A stretch of DNA of 64,000 nucleotides from Vicugna pacos (GCF_048564905.1 NC_133007.1:4526001-4590000), one strand, 5' to 3'; numbered from the stretch's first letter, positions 47,976 to 59,595 are shown. Numbers and translations: made by a program. The notes: generated by a model from the sequence alone, not told the origin.

Positions 47976-48630
47976 AATAAGCCTTCTTTAGATTAGTTAT
48001 ATGGTGATTCAAATTGGACCAAAACTTCCTACTGATAGTTTTTCAAGATTCTGAGTCAATCGAATTGAAGATTATTCTGAGCAGGCTTAGTCGTTAAGAA
48101 AATTATACCTGTTTGCAGGACCTGATCTCTCAATCAGATTTTTTTTTCAATGCTGGACAATCAACAAAACTTAAAAACATATCAGATATTGAGGATCTAA
48201 GCAAATCTGGATCTACATAAATCCAGATTTTAAATATTTGTGTTCATCATAAACACTCTGTAGAGTTACTGGTTAACTTGAAAGTAGGTAGTTATCAGAA
48301 AACTGAAATTTTAAAATAAATTTCTGCTAATAAAATAGAAACTATAGCTTAATATATCAGGCTTTCACATAAGTTTCATTTGCCAAAAATATTTTAAAGG
48401 CACTGATACAACTCCTATTGCTTCAGACTTCTTTATACACGTCACATACATGGAGAGTTTCGAACACTTGAAAGTGAGCAGCTAACAATATAAAATATAC
48501 TGTTTTATAGTTCTTACGATGTAGGAGTCTGTTTATGTGATTTGCACGAATCAAAATTGTCTAAGCCCTAGTTTCTTTTTCTATAGGCCAAAATGATAAT
48601 ATGGGAAGAACTCATTAAAAGTGCTTTAAA
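47976..48630. other. Unique AT-rich sequence
   Basis: No gene or repeat recognised; it precedes the inverted L1. Confidence 0.45.
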
Positions 48631-48642
48631 ATATAGTTTCTC
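48631..48642. repeat. Left target-site duplication of the inverted L1
   Basis: atatagtttctc, identical to 50512-50523. Confidence 0.85.
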
Positions 48643-49138
48643 CTTTGTCGAAGATTAGTTGACCAAAATTTTGTGGGTTCATTTCTAGGCTCTCTATTCT
48701 GTTCCATTGGTCTATATGTCTGTTTTGGTACCAATACCATGCTGTCTTGATGACTGTAGCTCTATAGTATTGTCTGAAGTCTGGTAGAGTTTTTCCTCCA
48801 GCCTCTTTCTTTCTCTTCAGTAATGTTTTAGCAGTTCTAGGTCTTTCGTGGTTCCATATAAATTTTATTATGATTTGTTCTAGTTCTGTGAAATATGTCC
48901 TCGGTAACTTGATAGGGATTGCATTAAATCTGTAGATTGCCTTGGGCAGTGTGACCATTTTAACAATATTGATTCTTTCAATCCAGGAGCATGGGATATC
49001 TTTCCATTTTTTTAATTCTTCTTTAATTTCATTAATCAATGTTTTATAGTTCTCTGTGTATAAGTCTTTCACCTCCTTGGTTAGATTTATTCCTAGGTAT
49101 TTTATTACTTTCAGTGCTATTTTAAAGGGGATTGTTTG
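48643..49138 (-). mobile_element. Inverted 5' part of a twin-primed L1
   Basis: The minus-strand frame 48626-49309 encodes L1 ORF2p downstream of the reverse-transcriptase core ([40 protein letters not shown], ending at [10 protein letters not shown]). In an intact L1 this is immediately upstream of the KDSLFxKWCWENW block that starts the plus-strand piece at 49139. The two pieces are thus head-to-head halves of one insertion. The reading frame is open for the whole segment, so the element is fairly young. Confidence 0.92.
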
Positions 49139-50511
49139 CAATAAAGACAGTCTCTTCAGCAAATGGTGTTGGGAAAACTGGACAGCAGCATGTAAATCAA
49201 TGAAGCTAGAACACTCCCTTACACCATGTACAAAAATCAACTCAAAATGGATCAAAGACTTAAACATAAGACAAGATATAATAAACCACCTAGAAGAAAA
49301 CATAGACAAAACATTATCTCACATGCATCTCAAAAATGTTTTCCTAGGGCAGTCTACCCAAGCAATAGAAATAAAAGCAAGAATAAACAAATGGGACCTA
49401 ATGAAACTTACAAGCTTCAGCACAGCAAAGGAAACCATAGCAAAACAAAACGACAACCTACGAAATGAGAGAAAATTTTGGCAAAAGATGAAACCAACAA
49501 AGGCCTGGTCTCCAGAATATATAAGCAGCTCATACGACTTAAGAAGAAGAAAAAAAAAAAACTCAATCCAAAAATGGGCAGAAGATCTAAACAAGCAATT
49601 CTCCAAGGAAGACATACAAATGATCAAAAGACACATGAAAAAATGCTCATTATCACTAATTATCAGAGAAATGCAAATCAAAACTACAATGAGGAATCAC
49701 CTCACACCAGCCAGAATGGCCATCATTCCACAAATGACAAATGCTGGAGAGGCTGTGGAGAAAAGGGAACCCTCCTTCACTGCTGGTGGGAATGCAGTCT
49801 GGTGCAGCCACTGTGGAAAACAGTATGGAGATTCCTCAAAAGACTAAAAATAGACTTACCATTTGACCCAGGACTCCTGCTCCTGGGCATATATCCAGAA
49901 GGAACCCTACTTCAAAAAGACACCTGCACCCCACTGTTCATAGCAGCACTATTTACAATAGCTGAGACATGGAAACAGCCTAAATGTCCACTGACAGATG
50001 ACTGCATAAAGAAGAAGTGGTATATTTATACAATGGAATACTATTCAGCCATAAAAACTGACAACATAACACTATTTGCAGTAACATGGATGTTCCTAGA
50101 GAATGTCATTCTAAGTGAAGTTAGCCAGAAACAGAAAGAAAAATACCATATGAGATCTCTCATATGTGGAATCTAAAAGAAAAGAAAAAAGAAAAAAAAA
50201 AACCAGAAACAAACTCACAGACATAGAATACAAACTTGTGGTTGCCAGGGGAGAGGAGGGTGGGAAGGGACAGACTGGGAGTTCAAAATTTGTAGATACT
50301 GACAGGCATATGCAGAATAGATAAACAAGACTATACTGTATAGCACAGGGAAATATATACAAGATCTTGTGGTAGCTCACAGCGAAAAAGTGACAATGAA
50401 TACATGTATGTTCATATATAACTGAAAAATTGTGCTCTACACTGGCATTTGACACAACATTGTAAACTGACTATAATTCAATAAAATAAAATTAAAAATA
50501 TATATATACAT
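49139..50511 (+). mobile_element. 3' part of the twin-primed L1, with ORF2 C-terminus and tail
   Basis: Begins at [13 protein letters not shown]. One frame runs to about 49728 and a second (49478-50176) continues to the natural ORF2 stop at 50176 ([19 protein letters not shown] ... SLICGI). The shift is explained by a small deletion near 49728, where 'catcattccacaaatgac' lacks the usual aaaaagt. The 3' UTR (50177-50480) and an A/TA-rich tail follow. Total element length with the inverted part is about 1.87 kb. Confidence 0.93.
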
Positions 50512-50523
50512 ATATAGTTTCTC
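50512..50523. repeat. Right target-site duplication of the inverted L1
   Basis: atatagtttctc, identical to 48631-48642; it directly follows the TA-rich tail. Confidence 0.85.
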
Positions 50524-50653
50524 AGCAGTGGAAGTAAGTGACATATTAACACTGAACTGGACCAAGTGGAAGGTTTGAGATGTTTAAACAGATGGCCCAG
50601 CTGATTCAAGTGAATGGAACAAAAAGGATCTAAAATAATAGAAGTAGAACTAT

Positions 50654-50800
50654 CACGTGCAGAGCTCTTATAAAGGGCTTTTCTGTGAGGTCGCCACCGA
50701 GCCAACGCGCGCGCTGCGGCTTTCAGGCGTCATCAGCATGACGTCATAGCGGAACGCGCAGCCTCCGCGCGGGCACCGCATCCCACACACCTTCACCGGG
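50654..50800. promoter_or_regulatory. Candidate CpG-dense promoter with CRE
   Basis: About 17 CpGs lie within roughly 115 bp (50690-50805), far above the surroundings. Motifs visible: E-box cacgtg at 50654-50659, TATA-like tataaag at 50669-50675, cgcgcgcgctgcgg (NRF1-like) at 50706, and a perfect CRE palindrome tgacgtca at 50739-50746 with a second cgtcat half-site ten bases before it. This looks like a small unmethylated promoter or first exon, either strand. No coding frame nearby is recognisable, so a non-coding RNA or untranslated first exon is most likely if it is real. It could also be a relic of transposed promoter DNA. Confidence 0.4.
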
Positions 50801-52330
50801 TGGCTGCAACTCTTTCCCTCTTAGGTCATCCCAGAGCTTCTGGTGATCGCGTATGGGTACTTGAGATTCTGTGGACGACTTGCTTTTCATTTTCGAGACT
50901 TCCTGAAAACAACTGCAGAAATACCGAGACCTTTGGAAAAAAGGGCTGTTCTTACTCCCTTGTGAGCCAGATTGCAAACCAAGAGAAATGGAAATATAAC
51001 AAGCCTGTTTTCCTGAAATCCCTGGCAGAGCTGCTCTAGCAATTTCTTGGCTTTATACATGACCTCAAAACAGGACAATCTCCTCGTCCAAATTTGTCTG
51101 CCTTTCTAGCTTTAGTTCTAGCCTTATATTTAAATATGCAATTAAGTCAGGCACAATAGCCTGGGTGTGCTGGGAGTACCCAGATTTGCAACTCTGAATG
51201 ACGATATGACCATAGGATATATAAACTCAAATCACAAATTCTATACGTAAATACTCAACTCCGAGGAATCTATTACCAGCAATGTACTACAATACATTAT
51301 CAGGCTAGCTAAAAGACAAATGCTGCATTTTGAAGTGATCTTAAGCAAGGGTTGTGGCTCCGGTTAGCAAATGGCAAGAATTTCAGTTGACTGTTATCTC
51401 ATAGCTGAATTTTAAAATCCAGAATAACCTAGCGGAAAGATTGAAACAAAAAGTGATTACCAGTTTTCAATGTAAAGAATGTAAGTCAAAAACTTCAGAC
51501 GAATCTTTTATTCCATCAATCTGGAACGAGCACTCAGGAAGCTGCTATAAACAGTCCGCTGCACAGCCCACTCCTGCCTGCGTGGAGCTCAACTCTCCAG
51601 CCGCACCTCCCCCACCGCACTCCCCTGGGGACTGCTGCCTCCAAGAATCCATGCAGCCAGTGCTCTTGGAAATAAAATTTAACCTTTCCCTTCCCAAGAG
51701 ATATATAACACTCTCCTATGGTCCCTCATCCAAAGCTGTTTCCTGGGCAAATGATCAGAGGAAGATCCATTCAGAAAATCAGAAATCAGGTTGCCAAGCA
51801 AATAAGAAACTAAAGAGAGGGTACTGAGGGAAGAGGCCATGCTGTCCTGTGCGCTGCCTTCACAGCCCTTCAATATCTCCAGAAGACTGGCTGAAATTTG
51901 GTCCAAGCCCAAGACATAAATCTTTTTCTTTCTAAGGGACAGAAAGATAACTGGACAAGAGTAATCCTGGGAGGTCCAACCCGAAGAACACTGAAAGGTC
52001 AAGATCAACTGGAGGCCTACGCCAGGGGCCCTCTGGTCAGTTCTGGACTGCATCCAACTTCTGGATTCTGGCTCAGTTCTAACTGAAACCACATGCTCAG
52101 CTCCAGAACAATGTTTAATATTGTCTGAACTAGGGAGGCCTTCGGGTTTGGTTGGATATCACAGGTATGTTCTGGTGAGCCGCAGGGCTTCTAGTTTGAT
52201 TTCATTCTGACTCAGCTGTCCACCCTGAGGATTGGAGCAGAACCAGGCCAGCCCCTCATCTACCCTCATTTCATTTCTTCCATGTCATCTAGAATGCCAC
52301 TTCACCATGTCAGATAGCATCAACTTAACC
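50801..52330. other. Unique sequence downstream of the CpG patch
   Basis: No gene recognised. Frames at 50800-51039, 51441-51827 and 51679-52092 (minus) are unfamiliar. A donor-like 'cttgtgagcc' at about 50960 could end a first exon that begins in the CpG patch, but this is only suggestive. Confidence 0.4.
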
Positions 52331-52331
52331 C

Positions 52332-52422
52332 AAGAAAGAAAGAGAGGAAGAAGGGAAAGAGGGAGGGATGGAAAGAGGAGAGGAAAGTCTATTTAAAAAG
52401 AGACAGAGGGAGAGGGAAAAAA
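52332..52422. repeat. GA-rich low-complexity tract
   Basis: Almost only purines on the plus strand (gaaagaaagagaggaagaag and similar), with one T-containing interruption at about 52388-52396. Confidence 0.75.
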
Positions 52423-52674
52423 ACCTAGTGGGTCAAAAAATTTGGGGGTTCCATGTAACAATTTTGAAATGTGCCCTCCATCAACCTGAAGAGCTAAGAA
52501 ACGTGCAAACCTCCACCTGGAGGACCCCTGCCCTCCACGGCCTTCTAGGACTACCTTGATGGACTTTGCTCCATCATTTGCCTTTTATACATTAAAAAGA
52601 TCTTTTTACTTCCCTGCTAGCGTTTTGTGCTTCGTTTGTATTTTTAAAAATTATCATGCTGTAAAATGGAATTT
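52423..52674. other. Unique sequence
   Basis: Nothing recognised. Confidence 0.4.
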
Positions 52675-52862
52675 TTTTGATATACAGTTCTGTGAGTTGT
52701 AACACCCGTATGGGTTTGTGTAAACACCACCACGGTCAGGATGCAGAACAATACCATGACCCCAAGAAACTTCCTGGTGCTGTTCCTTTGCAGTAACACC
52801 TTCCCCAGACTCCTAACCCAGCAACCGCTGACCTGTTCTTCATAAATAGATGTTAATAGTTT
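52675..52862 (-). repeat. Old L1 (L1M) 3' end fragment
   Basis: 'tgatatacagttctgtgagt' (52678), 'aacaccaccacggtcaggat' (52723) and 'agaacaataccatgacccca' are the reversed L1M 3' UTR. No poly-A remnant is clear. Confidence 0.62.
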
Positions 52863-53455
52863 CTTTGTTTCACATTCCCAAACAAACCAGAAATGCTATT
52901 ATTTATAGCTTAAAAGTTAAACATCTTGTTATGGCAGTTATTTTAACTCATGTGAAATGTATTCAAAATAAAATGTAAATTTATGTTAATAAGCATGAAA
53001 CTAGAAAAGGTGAGCCATCTGAACCTGTGCCTCTAATGCCAGGCAGCATCAGCCTGGGATCAGGCAGCCCAGAAAACCCACCTCTGCTCACGAAAGCCTG
53101 AACCTTCTCTCAGTCCCGCGTGAACCTTCATTCACCCAGGTCTTGAGTGCCTTTTAATCAGCCTCACGTTCAGAACCGATGACGTATGGAGCTCATCTAG
53201 TTCTGACCCCTGCTGCCTCTCGGACGTGGGACGCACTCACTCCTGCACACTCTGCACTTCCAGATTCTCTGATCATTTCACATGGGCCCGCCTCCGGCCT
53301 TCCAGCCCCAAGCCCCAGGAGCGGCCCGTTCAGCCCGTACACTTTCTTGGTCCAACCTGGTCCCAAGCAAGGGGCGAGTTCTGAAGATACTACATTCCCC
53401 AGCTTGCTGAACAATTACCTGAAATGTCCACATCTACATGTCTACCATGAATACA
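52863..53455. other. Unique sequence
   Basis: Nothing recognised; the frame at 53179-53526 runs into the AT-rich block and is unconvincing. Confidence 0.4.
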
Positions 53456-53620
53456 ACTTTTTTAAAAGTACAAGATATCAAGAAATCAAAAAGTATATTA
53501 TGTATCAACTATATTACAATATATGATGTATTATATAATCTTAAAATATATAATGATATCATAGTATATGATTCTAACATTATCAATAGTATATATATAA
53601 ATATATTATTACCAGATTTT
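53456..53620. repeat. AT-rich low-complexity block
   Basis: Long runs of TA-dense sequence (atatattacaatatatgatg, agtatatatataaatatatt). Easily melted DNA, otherwise featureless. AT-rich DNA of lower density continues to the L1 at 53945. Confidence 0.75.
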
Positions 53621-53944
53621 AAAAATGGGATTAGACAACCCCAGAAATGCTAATGCATTTTAAATATTCACTGAAGTGGCCCTTTATGTTGAATCTTCAA
53701 GGGTTGAACAGTCTATTTCTTATAAAATTTATGTTATCTGTCAATTTACATAATATATCTTTCTTAATACTTGACTTTAAGGCTATTAAAACCCAACATT
53801 ATTAAATTAATATCAGTTATGCATTTTTTAGGTTTATAACTCTGAATCAACAATTTCCCAGGTCATCAATTTGCTCAGCTCTTCCAATTAAACTGAATTC
53901 TGTGTAAAAATATGGTTTACTGATATCTTAATTTTTAATTTAAA

Positions 53945-55411
53945 TTAAAAAATTACATTTTAAATTTTGTATAGAAACACAAAAGACCACGAATAGGCAA
54001 AACAGTCTTGATAAAGAAGAATGAAGCTGGAGGAATCACACTCCCTGACTTCAGATTATACTACAAAACTACAGTATTCAAAACAGTACAGCACTAGCAT
54101 AAAAACAGACACACAGATCAACGGAACAGGATAGAAAGCCCAGAAATAAACTCATACACTTATGGTCAATTAATCTATGACAAGTGGTATAAGAATAAAC
54201 AATGGAGAAAAGACAGCCTCTTCAATAAGTGGTGCTGGGAAAACTGGGCAGCTACCTGTAAAAGAATGAAATTAGAGCATTCCCTAATACCATCTACAAT
54301 ATAAACTCAAAATGAATTAAAGACTAAAATGTAAGACCAGATATTCTAAAACTCCTGGAGGAAAACAGGCAGAAACACTCTTTGACATAAATCACATCCA
54401 TGGTTGTTTTTGGTTTTTTTTTTTGATCCATCTCCCTCAGTAATGGAAATAAAAGCAAAAATAAACAAATGGGACCTAATTAAACTTAAAAGCTTTTGCA
54501 CAGCAAAGAAAACCATAAACAAGACAAAAGACAGTCTATGGACTGGGAGAAAACATGTGCAAGTGATGAAACTGACAAGGGGTAATATCCAAAATATACA
54601 AACAGCTCATACAGTTTAATATCAAAAACCAAACAACCCAACCAAAAAATAGGCAGAAGACCTAAACAGACATTTCTCCAAAGAAGACGTCCATATGGCC
54701 AACAGGCACATGAAAAGATGCTCAGTATCGCTAATTATTAGAGAAATGCAAATCAGAACTACAATGAGATATCACCTCATACCAGCCAGAATGGCCATCA
54801 TTGAAAAGTCTACAAATAATAAATGCTGGAGAGCGTATGGAGAAAAAGGAACCTTCCTACACTGTTGGTGGGAATGTAAATTGGTGCAGCCACTATGGAG
54901 TTTCCTTTAAAAACTAAAAACAGACTTACCATATGATCCTGCAGTCCCATTCCTGGGCATATATCTGGAGAAAATGCTAACTCAAAAAGATACACACACT
55001 CCAATGTTCACAGCAGCACTATTTACAATAGCCAGGACATAGAAGCTACCTAAATGTCCATAGACAGATGAATGGGTAAAGAATTTGTGATATTTTATAT
55101 ATATATTAAAAATCTAGCCAGAGAAAGAGGAAATCCTATTATTTGCAACAACATAGATGGACCTTAAAGGCATTACACTAAGTGAAATAAGCCAGACAAA
55201 GACAAATACTGTAGATTTCACTTACACTTAAATGTGGAATCTTAAAACAACAACAACAAAATTCCAAACTCATATAAAAAGAAAAAGAGGTCAGTTTTTG
55301 GTTATCAAAACACAGAGGGTGGGAGGATGGGGAACTGGAGGAAAGTGATCAGAAGGTACAAACTTAGTTACAAGATTAAAGACACTGACAATAAAAACAA
55401 AAAAAATCCCA
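53945..55411 (+). mobile_element. L1 LINE, ORF2 C-terminal third and 3' UTR
   Basis: It starts in the ORF2 region coding for '[18 protein letters not shown]' at nucleotide level (aaaagaccacgaataggcaa), then 'gacagcctcttcaataagtg' (54209), frame 54404-54619 (MEIKAKINKWDLIKLKSFCTAK) and frame 54695-54910 ([39 protein letters not shown]). The cysteine block reads CWRAYGEK where the norm is CWRGCGEK. The 3' UTR ends in an A-rich stretch near 55400. It is older than the 50-kb copy. Confidence 0.85.
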
Positions 55412-55743
55412 GTCAAGTCTATAGAATTGCCTGCCTCTAAACCTAGAGTAGTTCCATTTGGGCAGCAATGGTATAAATTTTTATTTACTTTTTTGCAGTT
55501 ATTTGGCTTCTCTCAAACAGTCAGTGTTAGCCCCCAGAATTTTGACCTTCATTGCAAGATGATCTCTTTTGGTAATCAGCAAAAGATTCCTCAGGGTCAC
55601 TGACACTTTCAGGGAGATATCATTAATAAATACTAACATCAGTATTATTACTTTGTTTCTTCAAGCATTAGCCTGAATCTCCTTCCTCTCTCTTTTTCCC
55701 TTCCCTACCCTGTCCCAAAAATCTTCCCTTTTCCCTCTCTTTC
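55412..55743. other. Unique sequence
   Basis: No gene or repeat recognised. Confidence 0.45.
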
Positions 55744-55795
55744 AGACTTCATGAAAATACAAATGGTTAAAATGCTACCTATTCTTGATTAAATT
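55744..55795. repeat. Left copy of a ~52-bp direct repeat flanking an L1 tail
   Basis: 'agacttcatgaaaatacaaa' through 'cctattcttgattaaa'. The partner is at 56243-56295 with only a few differences. Confidence 0.85.
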
Positions 55796-56242
55796 AGAAG
55801 ATGTGTTGTGTATGGAATATTACTCAACCATAAAAAAGAACTAAATAATACTATTTGCAGCAACATGGATGGACCTGGAGATCATCATTCTAAGTAAAGT
55901 AAGCCAGAAAGAGAAAGAAAAGTGCCATGTGATTTCATTTATATGTGGAATCTAAAAAAAAAAAGACACAAATGAACTTATTAACAAAACTGAAACAGAC
56001 TCACAGACATAGAGAACAAACTTATGGCCACCAGGGGTTAAAGAGGGTGAGAAGGGATAGATTGGAAGTTCGAAAATTGCACCTTTTGGGGAGCGACAGA
56101 AATGTTAGTTATCTTGATTGTGGTGGTGGTTTCATGGGTGTCTACATCAAAATGCATCAAAATGTACATCTGAAATATGTGTAGTTTATTGTACAGGAAA
56201 CATGTCACAATAAAAGTATTTTTAATAAAGAATGAAGGGAAA
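55796..56242 (+). mobile_element. L1 3' end, about 450 bp
   Basis: It begins near 'agaagatgtg', then 'tggaatattactcaaccata', the ORF2 C-terminal coding region, a 3' UTR with 'gaaacagactcacagacata', and an end 'gtcacaataaaagtattttt'. It is 5'-truncated. It lies exactly between two copies of a 52-bp sequence. Confidence 0.82.
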
Positions 56243-56295
56243 AGACTTCATGAAAATAGAAATGGTTAAAATAGCACCTATTCTTGATTAAAATT
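56243..56295. repeat. Right copy of the ~52-bp direct repeat
   Basis: 'agacttcatgaaaatagaaa' through 'cctattcttgattaaaa'. See the partner at 55744-55795. Confidence 0.85.
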
Positions 56296-56559
56296 ACAAA
56301 AATTGAGCATTCTTTAAAAATTCTACATACACATCTTTAAAAGCAGAATCTCATCACTGGTGAACCGCCCATATGCATGTACAAACAACATCTGCAAATA
56401 TCTCCAGGGGTTCAAAGCCCCTCTAGAGCCTCTCCGTGGATGTACAAAGGGTCTGTAGTCCCCAGAGTAAACTCTGTTCCTTAAGCTCATTCCCACACAG
56501 TCAACCATTCAACTCTCTCCTGGCCCAAGGCTTGCCAACTTCTCAGCCCTTCCTTTGGT

Positions 56560-56840
56560 CAATACAGCTGAGCTTAAATTAACCTGTGTCTACTCTATGA
56601 AGCCTTCCCCAACTCCTTCAACTCACATAGCTTTCTACCTTTCCTGGCTTCCTGATATACATAAAGTCTTATCATTCAGCATTTAATTTCCCTATAAATG
56701 ATTCATGCAGGTAACTGATACCTCTAAATCCAACTGGTAAACCCCTGAGAGCAGATACAGTGAACCCCACATCTCTGCAATTGCCCCCGCAGCACTTGAC
56801 ACACTGCCAGAAGCCCAATGAATATTTATTGAACGATCAA
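56560..56840 (+). repeat. L2 LINE 3' UTR and end
   Basis: 'tatgaagccttccccaactc' (56597), 'gtaaacccctgagagcagat' and 'agcccaatgaatatttattg' (56812) follow the L2 3' end on the plus strand. Confidence 0.6.
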
Positions 56841-56984
56841 CCCATGCATCTGAGTATCTTCTAGGTAGCCTCTGCCCCACCACTGCTACTTTGCCCAAGG
56901 AGAAGGAAGAAGCCAAGAACCACAGCTTTTGGAGCAGAATCTAGGTTTTGCAGAGGTCAGGGGCTAGCACTCACCATTTTGTTC

Positions 56985-57075
56985 ATTCCTTTGTATGCAC
57001 ATTGCAAACATATATTAAGCTCCTACTACATGCCAGGCACCAAGCTAGGCACAGATGATACAAAAATGACAAAAA
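56985..57075 (-). repeat. L2 LINE 3' end fragment
   Basis: 'ttaagctcctactacatgcc' and 'aggcaccaagctaggcacag' are the reversed L2 terminal block. Confidence 0.5.
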
Positions 57076-58508
57076 TGCAAGCAACTGATTTAAGGTACAC
57101 TGCATGCACTAACTGAGGTACACACAAGGCAACAGCAGAAATGGAGCAGGCAGCTCTCTATCTAGAGATGTTAATAAAGTAATCGCTGAGAACAGGATGC
57201 TTGAGACGGATGCTGAAAGAATTAGTATGAATTTAACAGAAAAGCTTGAACGGGAAAGGCATCCCAGGAAAGTAACAGCAACAGTAACATCTCTTTTATC
57301 CCTTCCTCGCTTTCCTCAGTCAGCCAACTCACCTTTCACATTCACTCACATTCCAATAAGGCAACTCACTTCACCTTCAGGATTATTTACTTGAACCAAG
57401 TAATAGGGATTTATTTTTAAAGACTGACTAAGGTGCACTGCCTAGCAAATGTGAATTTTGAAACACTTAAACAAATTTAGTATTTTGGACTGGGAAATCC
57501 AATACAAATCCAAATTAAGGATTTGGGGGAAAAAATATGTGACTGATTCTACACTTACATTATTAGGTTAAATATTTTTGCACAGAAAATGTTTAATACA
57601 ATTTTAATTTTAATGATCTGTCTTCAAGGGATAAAAGAACATCCAGAAAAGGGTTTTTAAGTTACTTATTCAATATTTCCATTCCTGTATCATTCACTTC
57701 TCCAAGTGAGTTTCAGTTTCTCTGTCTGTGGCTTTATAAACCTCTCTTTGGGCTTTAACAAGCATGGAATCACTTTTACTGTGAAGTTTAATATCCTGCT
57801 TTAAAATCCAAATATGATTCACATATTGCATCTTCAGTATTTCTAAAACAAAACAATCTGCTTGGACTTAAAAAAATTACTTTCCTCCAAAACACTTAAA
57901 ACCATGCTTTCCAATATCTGGAAATGGGACTCATTTAAACGCATGCAATAATACTGCTTCAGGCTCATCTTCCTGCCAATTTAAGAAGAAAAATTAATAA
58001 CACTGCTAAACTAATTTTATATAAGAAATAGGTACTAATGGTATTAAAATGCATCAATAGTCTGGCTTTTTAAAAGTTTTTTTTTTTAAGTCAAGAACAA
58101 GTGGTTGCAAATGTGCCATTCCAGGCACTTATTACTTTTTCAGAGACTGGAGCCTATAATTGCTTTTAAAGACATGAAAAACTTCATTCTTTCTCCTCTG
58201 ATGTATCCAAAGGAGACTGCACAGCTGAGATCCGGAAGGCACTCACAAATTTACAACAAAAACATAAATTCTCAGTGATGGTGCTACATAAATGTGTTTT
58301 TGTTGTTGTTCTTAATCTCTGATACACATGAACCATCAGTTAAACAAGCAAGCAAAAATTTCCCAGAAAAGTCATTGAAAACTATTTTAAGTTGTTTCAT
58401 GAAACCCTGAGTTCAGATTGTGGCCTCTTCACAGCTGTCAGACTTCTAGGATCCCAAAGCTGAAAGCAGCGAGAATAAAGACCTGGGTCTTCATACTAGA
58501 AGGGTGAG
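57076..58508. other. Unique AT-leaning sequence
   Basis: About 1.4 kb without a family I can name and without a plausible coding frame. Confidence 0.45.
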
Positions 58509-58509
58509 C

Positions 58510-59192
58510 TAGTGATAAAAAAATAAAAATAGAACTACCATATGGTCCAGCAATTCCACTTCCTAGGTATTTATCCAAAGAAAATAAGAACACTAATTAG
58601 AAAAGATATATGCACCCTTATGTTCATTGCAGAATTATTTACAATAACCAAGATATGGAAGCAATCCAAGTGCCATCAAAGACAAATGGATAAAGAAGAT
58701 GTGGTATGTATACAATGGAATATTACTCAGCCATAAAAAAGAATGAAATCTTGTCATTTGCAACATGGATGGACCTAGAGGGCATTATGCTAAGTGAGAT
58801 AAGTCAGACAGAGAAAGACAAATGCTGTATGATTTCACTTATATGTGGAATCTACGTATCAAAACAAATGAACAAACATAAGAAAACAGAAACAGAGCCA
58901 TAGATACAGAGAACAAACAAATGGTTGCTAGAGGGGAAGGGGTTGAGGGGAGAAAAAGATAGTTGAGGGAGATTAAGAGGTACAAACTTCCAGTTGCAAA
59001 ATAAATGAGTTGAGTGTGGAATGCACGGTGTGGGGAATACAGTCAATGACTGTAATAGCTTTGGATGGTGACACACCATAGCTGGACTAATCATGTGATC
59101 ATTTTGAAATGCACAGAAATATCAAATCATTATGTTGTGTAAAAGGCACAAGCATGATGTTTTTAGGTCAATTACACTTCAAAAACAAAAAC
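58510..59192 (+). mobile_element. L1 3' end (first of two in tandem)
   Basis: ORF2 C-terminal coding sequence ('agaactaccatatggtccag', then frame 58706-58903 with MEYYSAIKKNEILSFATWMD), a 3' UTR ('caaatggttgctagagggga') and an end 'aattacacttcaaaaacaaa'. It is directly followed by a second L1 3' UTR. Confidence 0.82.
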
Positions 59193-59595
59193 TCATAGAA
59201 AAAGAGATTAGATTTGTGGCTACCAGCAGCCGAGGGAACAGGGGTGGGGGAGGAACTGCATGAGAGCAGTCAAAAGGTACAAACTCCTAGTTACAAGATA
59301 AATGAGTAATGAGTCCTGGGGATGCACAGCATGATAAATGTAATTAACACTGCTACATGTTACATATGAAAATTGTGAAGAGAGTAAATCTTAAGAGTTC
59401 TCACCACAAGGAAAAAGATTTTTCTTTTTCCTATTTCTTTAATTTTGTGTCTATAGGAGATGATGGAAGTTCACTAAACATACTGTGATGTTCATTTCAT
59501 GATACGTGTAAGTCAAATTATTACGCTGTACACCTTAAACTTACACAGTGCTATATGTCAATTATAGCTCAATAAAACTGGAAGGGAAAAAATAA
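59193..59595 (+). mobile_element. L1 3' UTR (second in tandem)
   Basis: It starts again at the 3' UTR position 'aactcatagaaaaagagatt', with 'caaaaggtacaaactcctag', 'cttaagagttctcaccacaa', 'acgctgtacaccttaaactt' and the end 'ctcaataaaactggaaggga'. This is the L1MA/B-type 3' end. It carries a 3' UTR only, so it is either a separate, heavily truncated insertion or part of a tandem 3' UTR arrangement. Confidence 0.75.

Noticed and set aside
48626-49309. 227-codon minus-strand frame as a host gene
   Set aside because: It is L1 ORF2p ([13 protein letters not shown] and [14 protein letters not shown] blocks), part of a dead, rearranged insertion.
50669-50675. TATA box as proof of a plus-strand promoter
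   Set aside because: The word is part of a near-palindromic stretch and occurs often by chance; it is kept only as one element of the CpG patch candidate.
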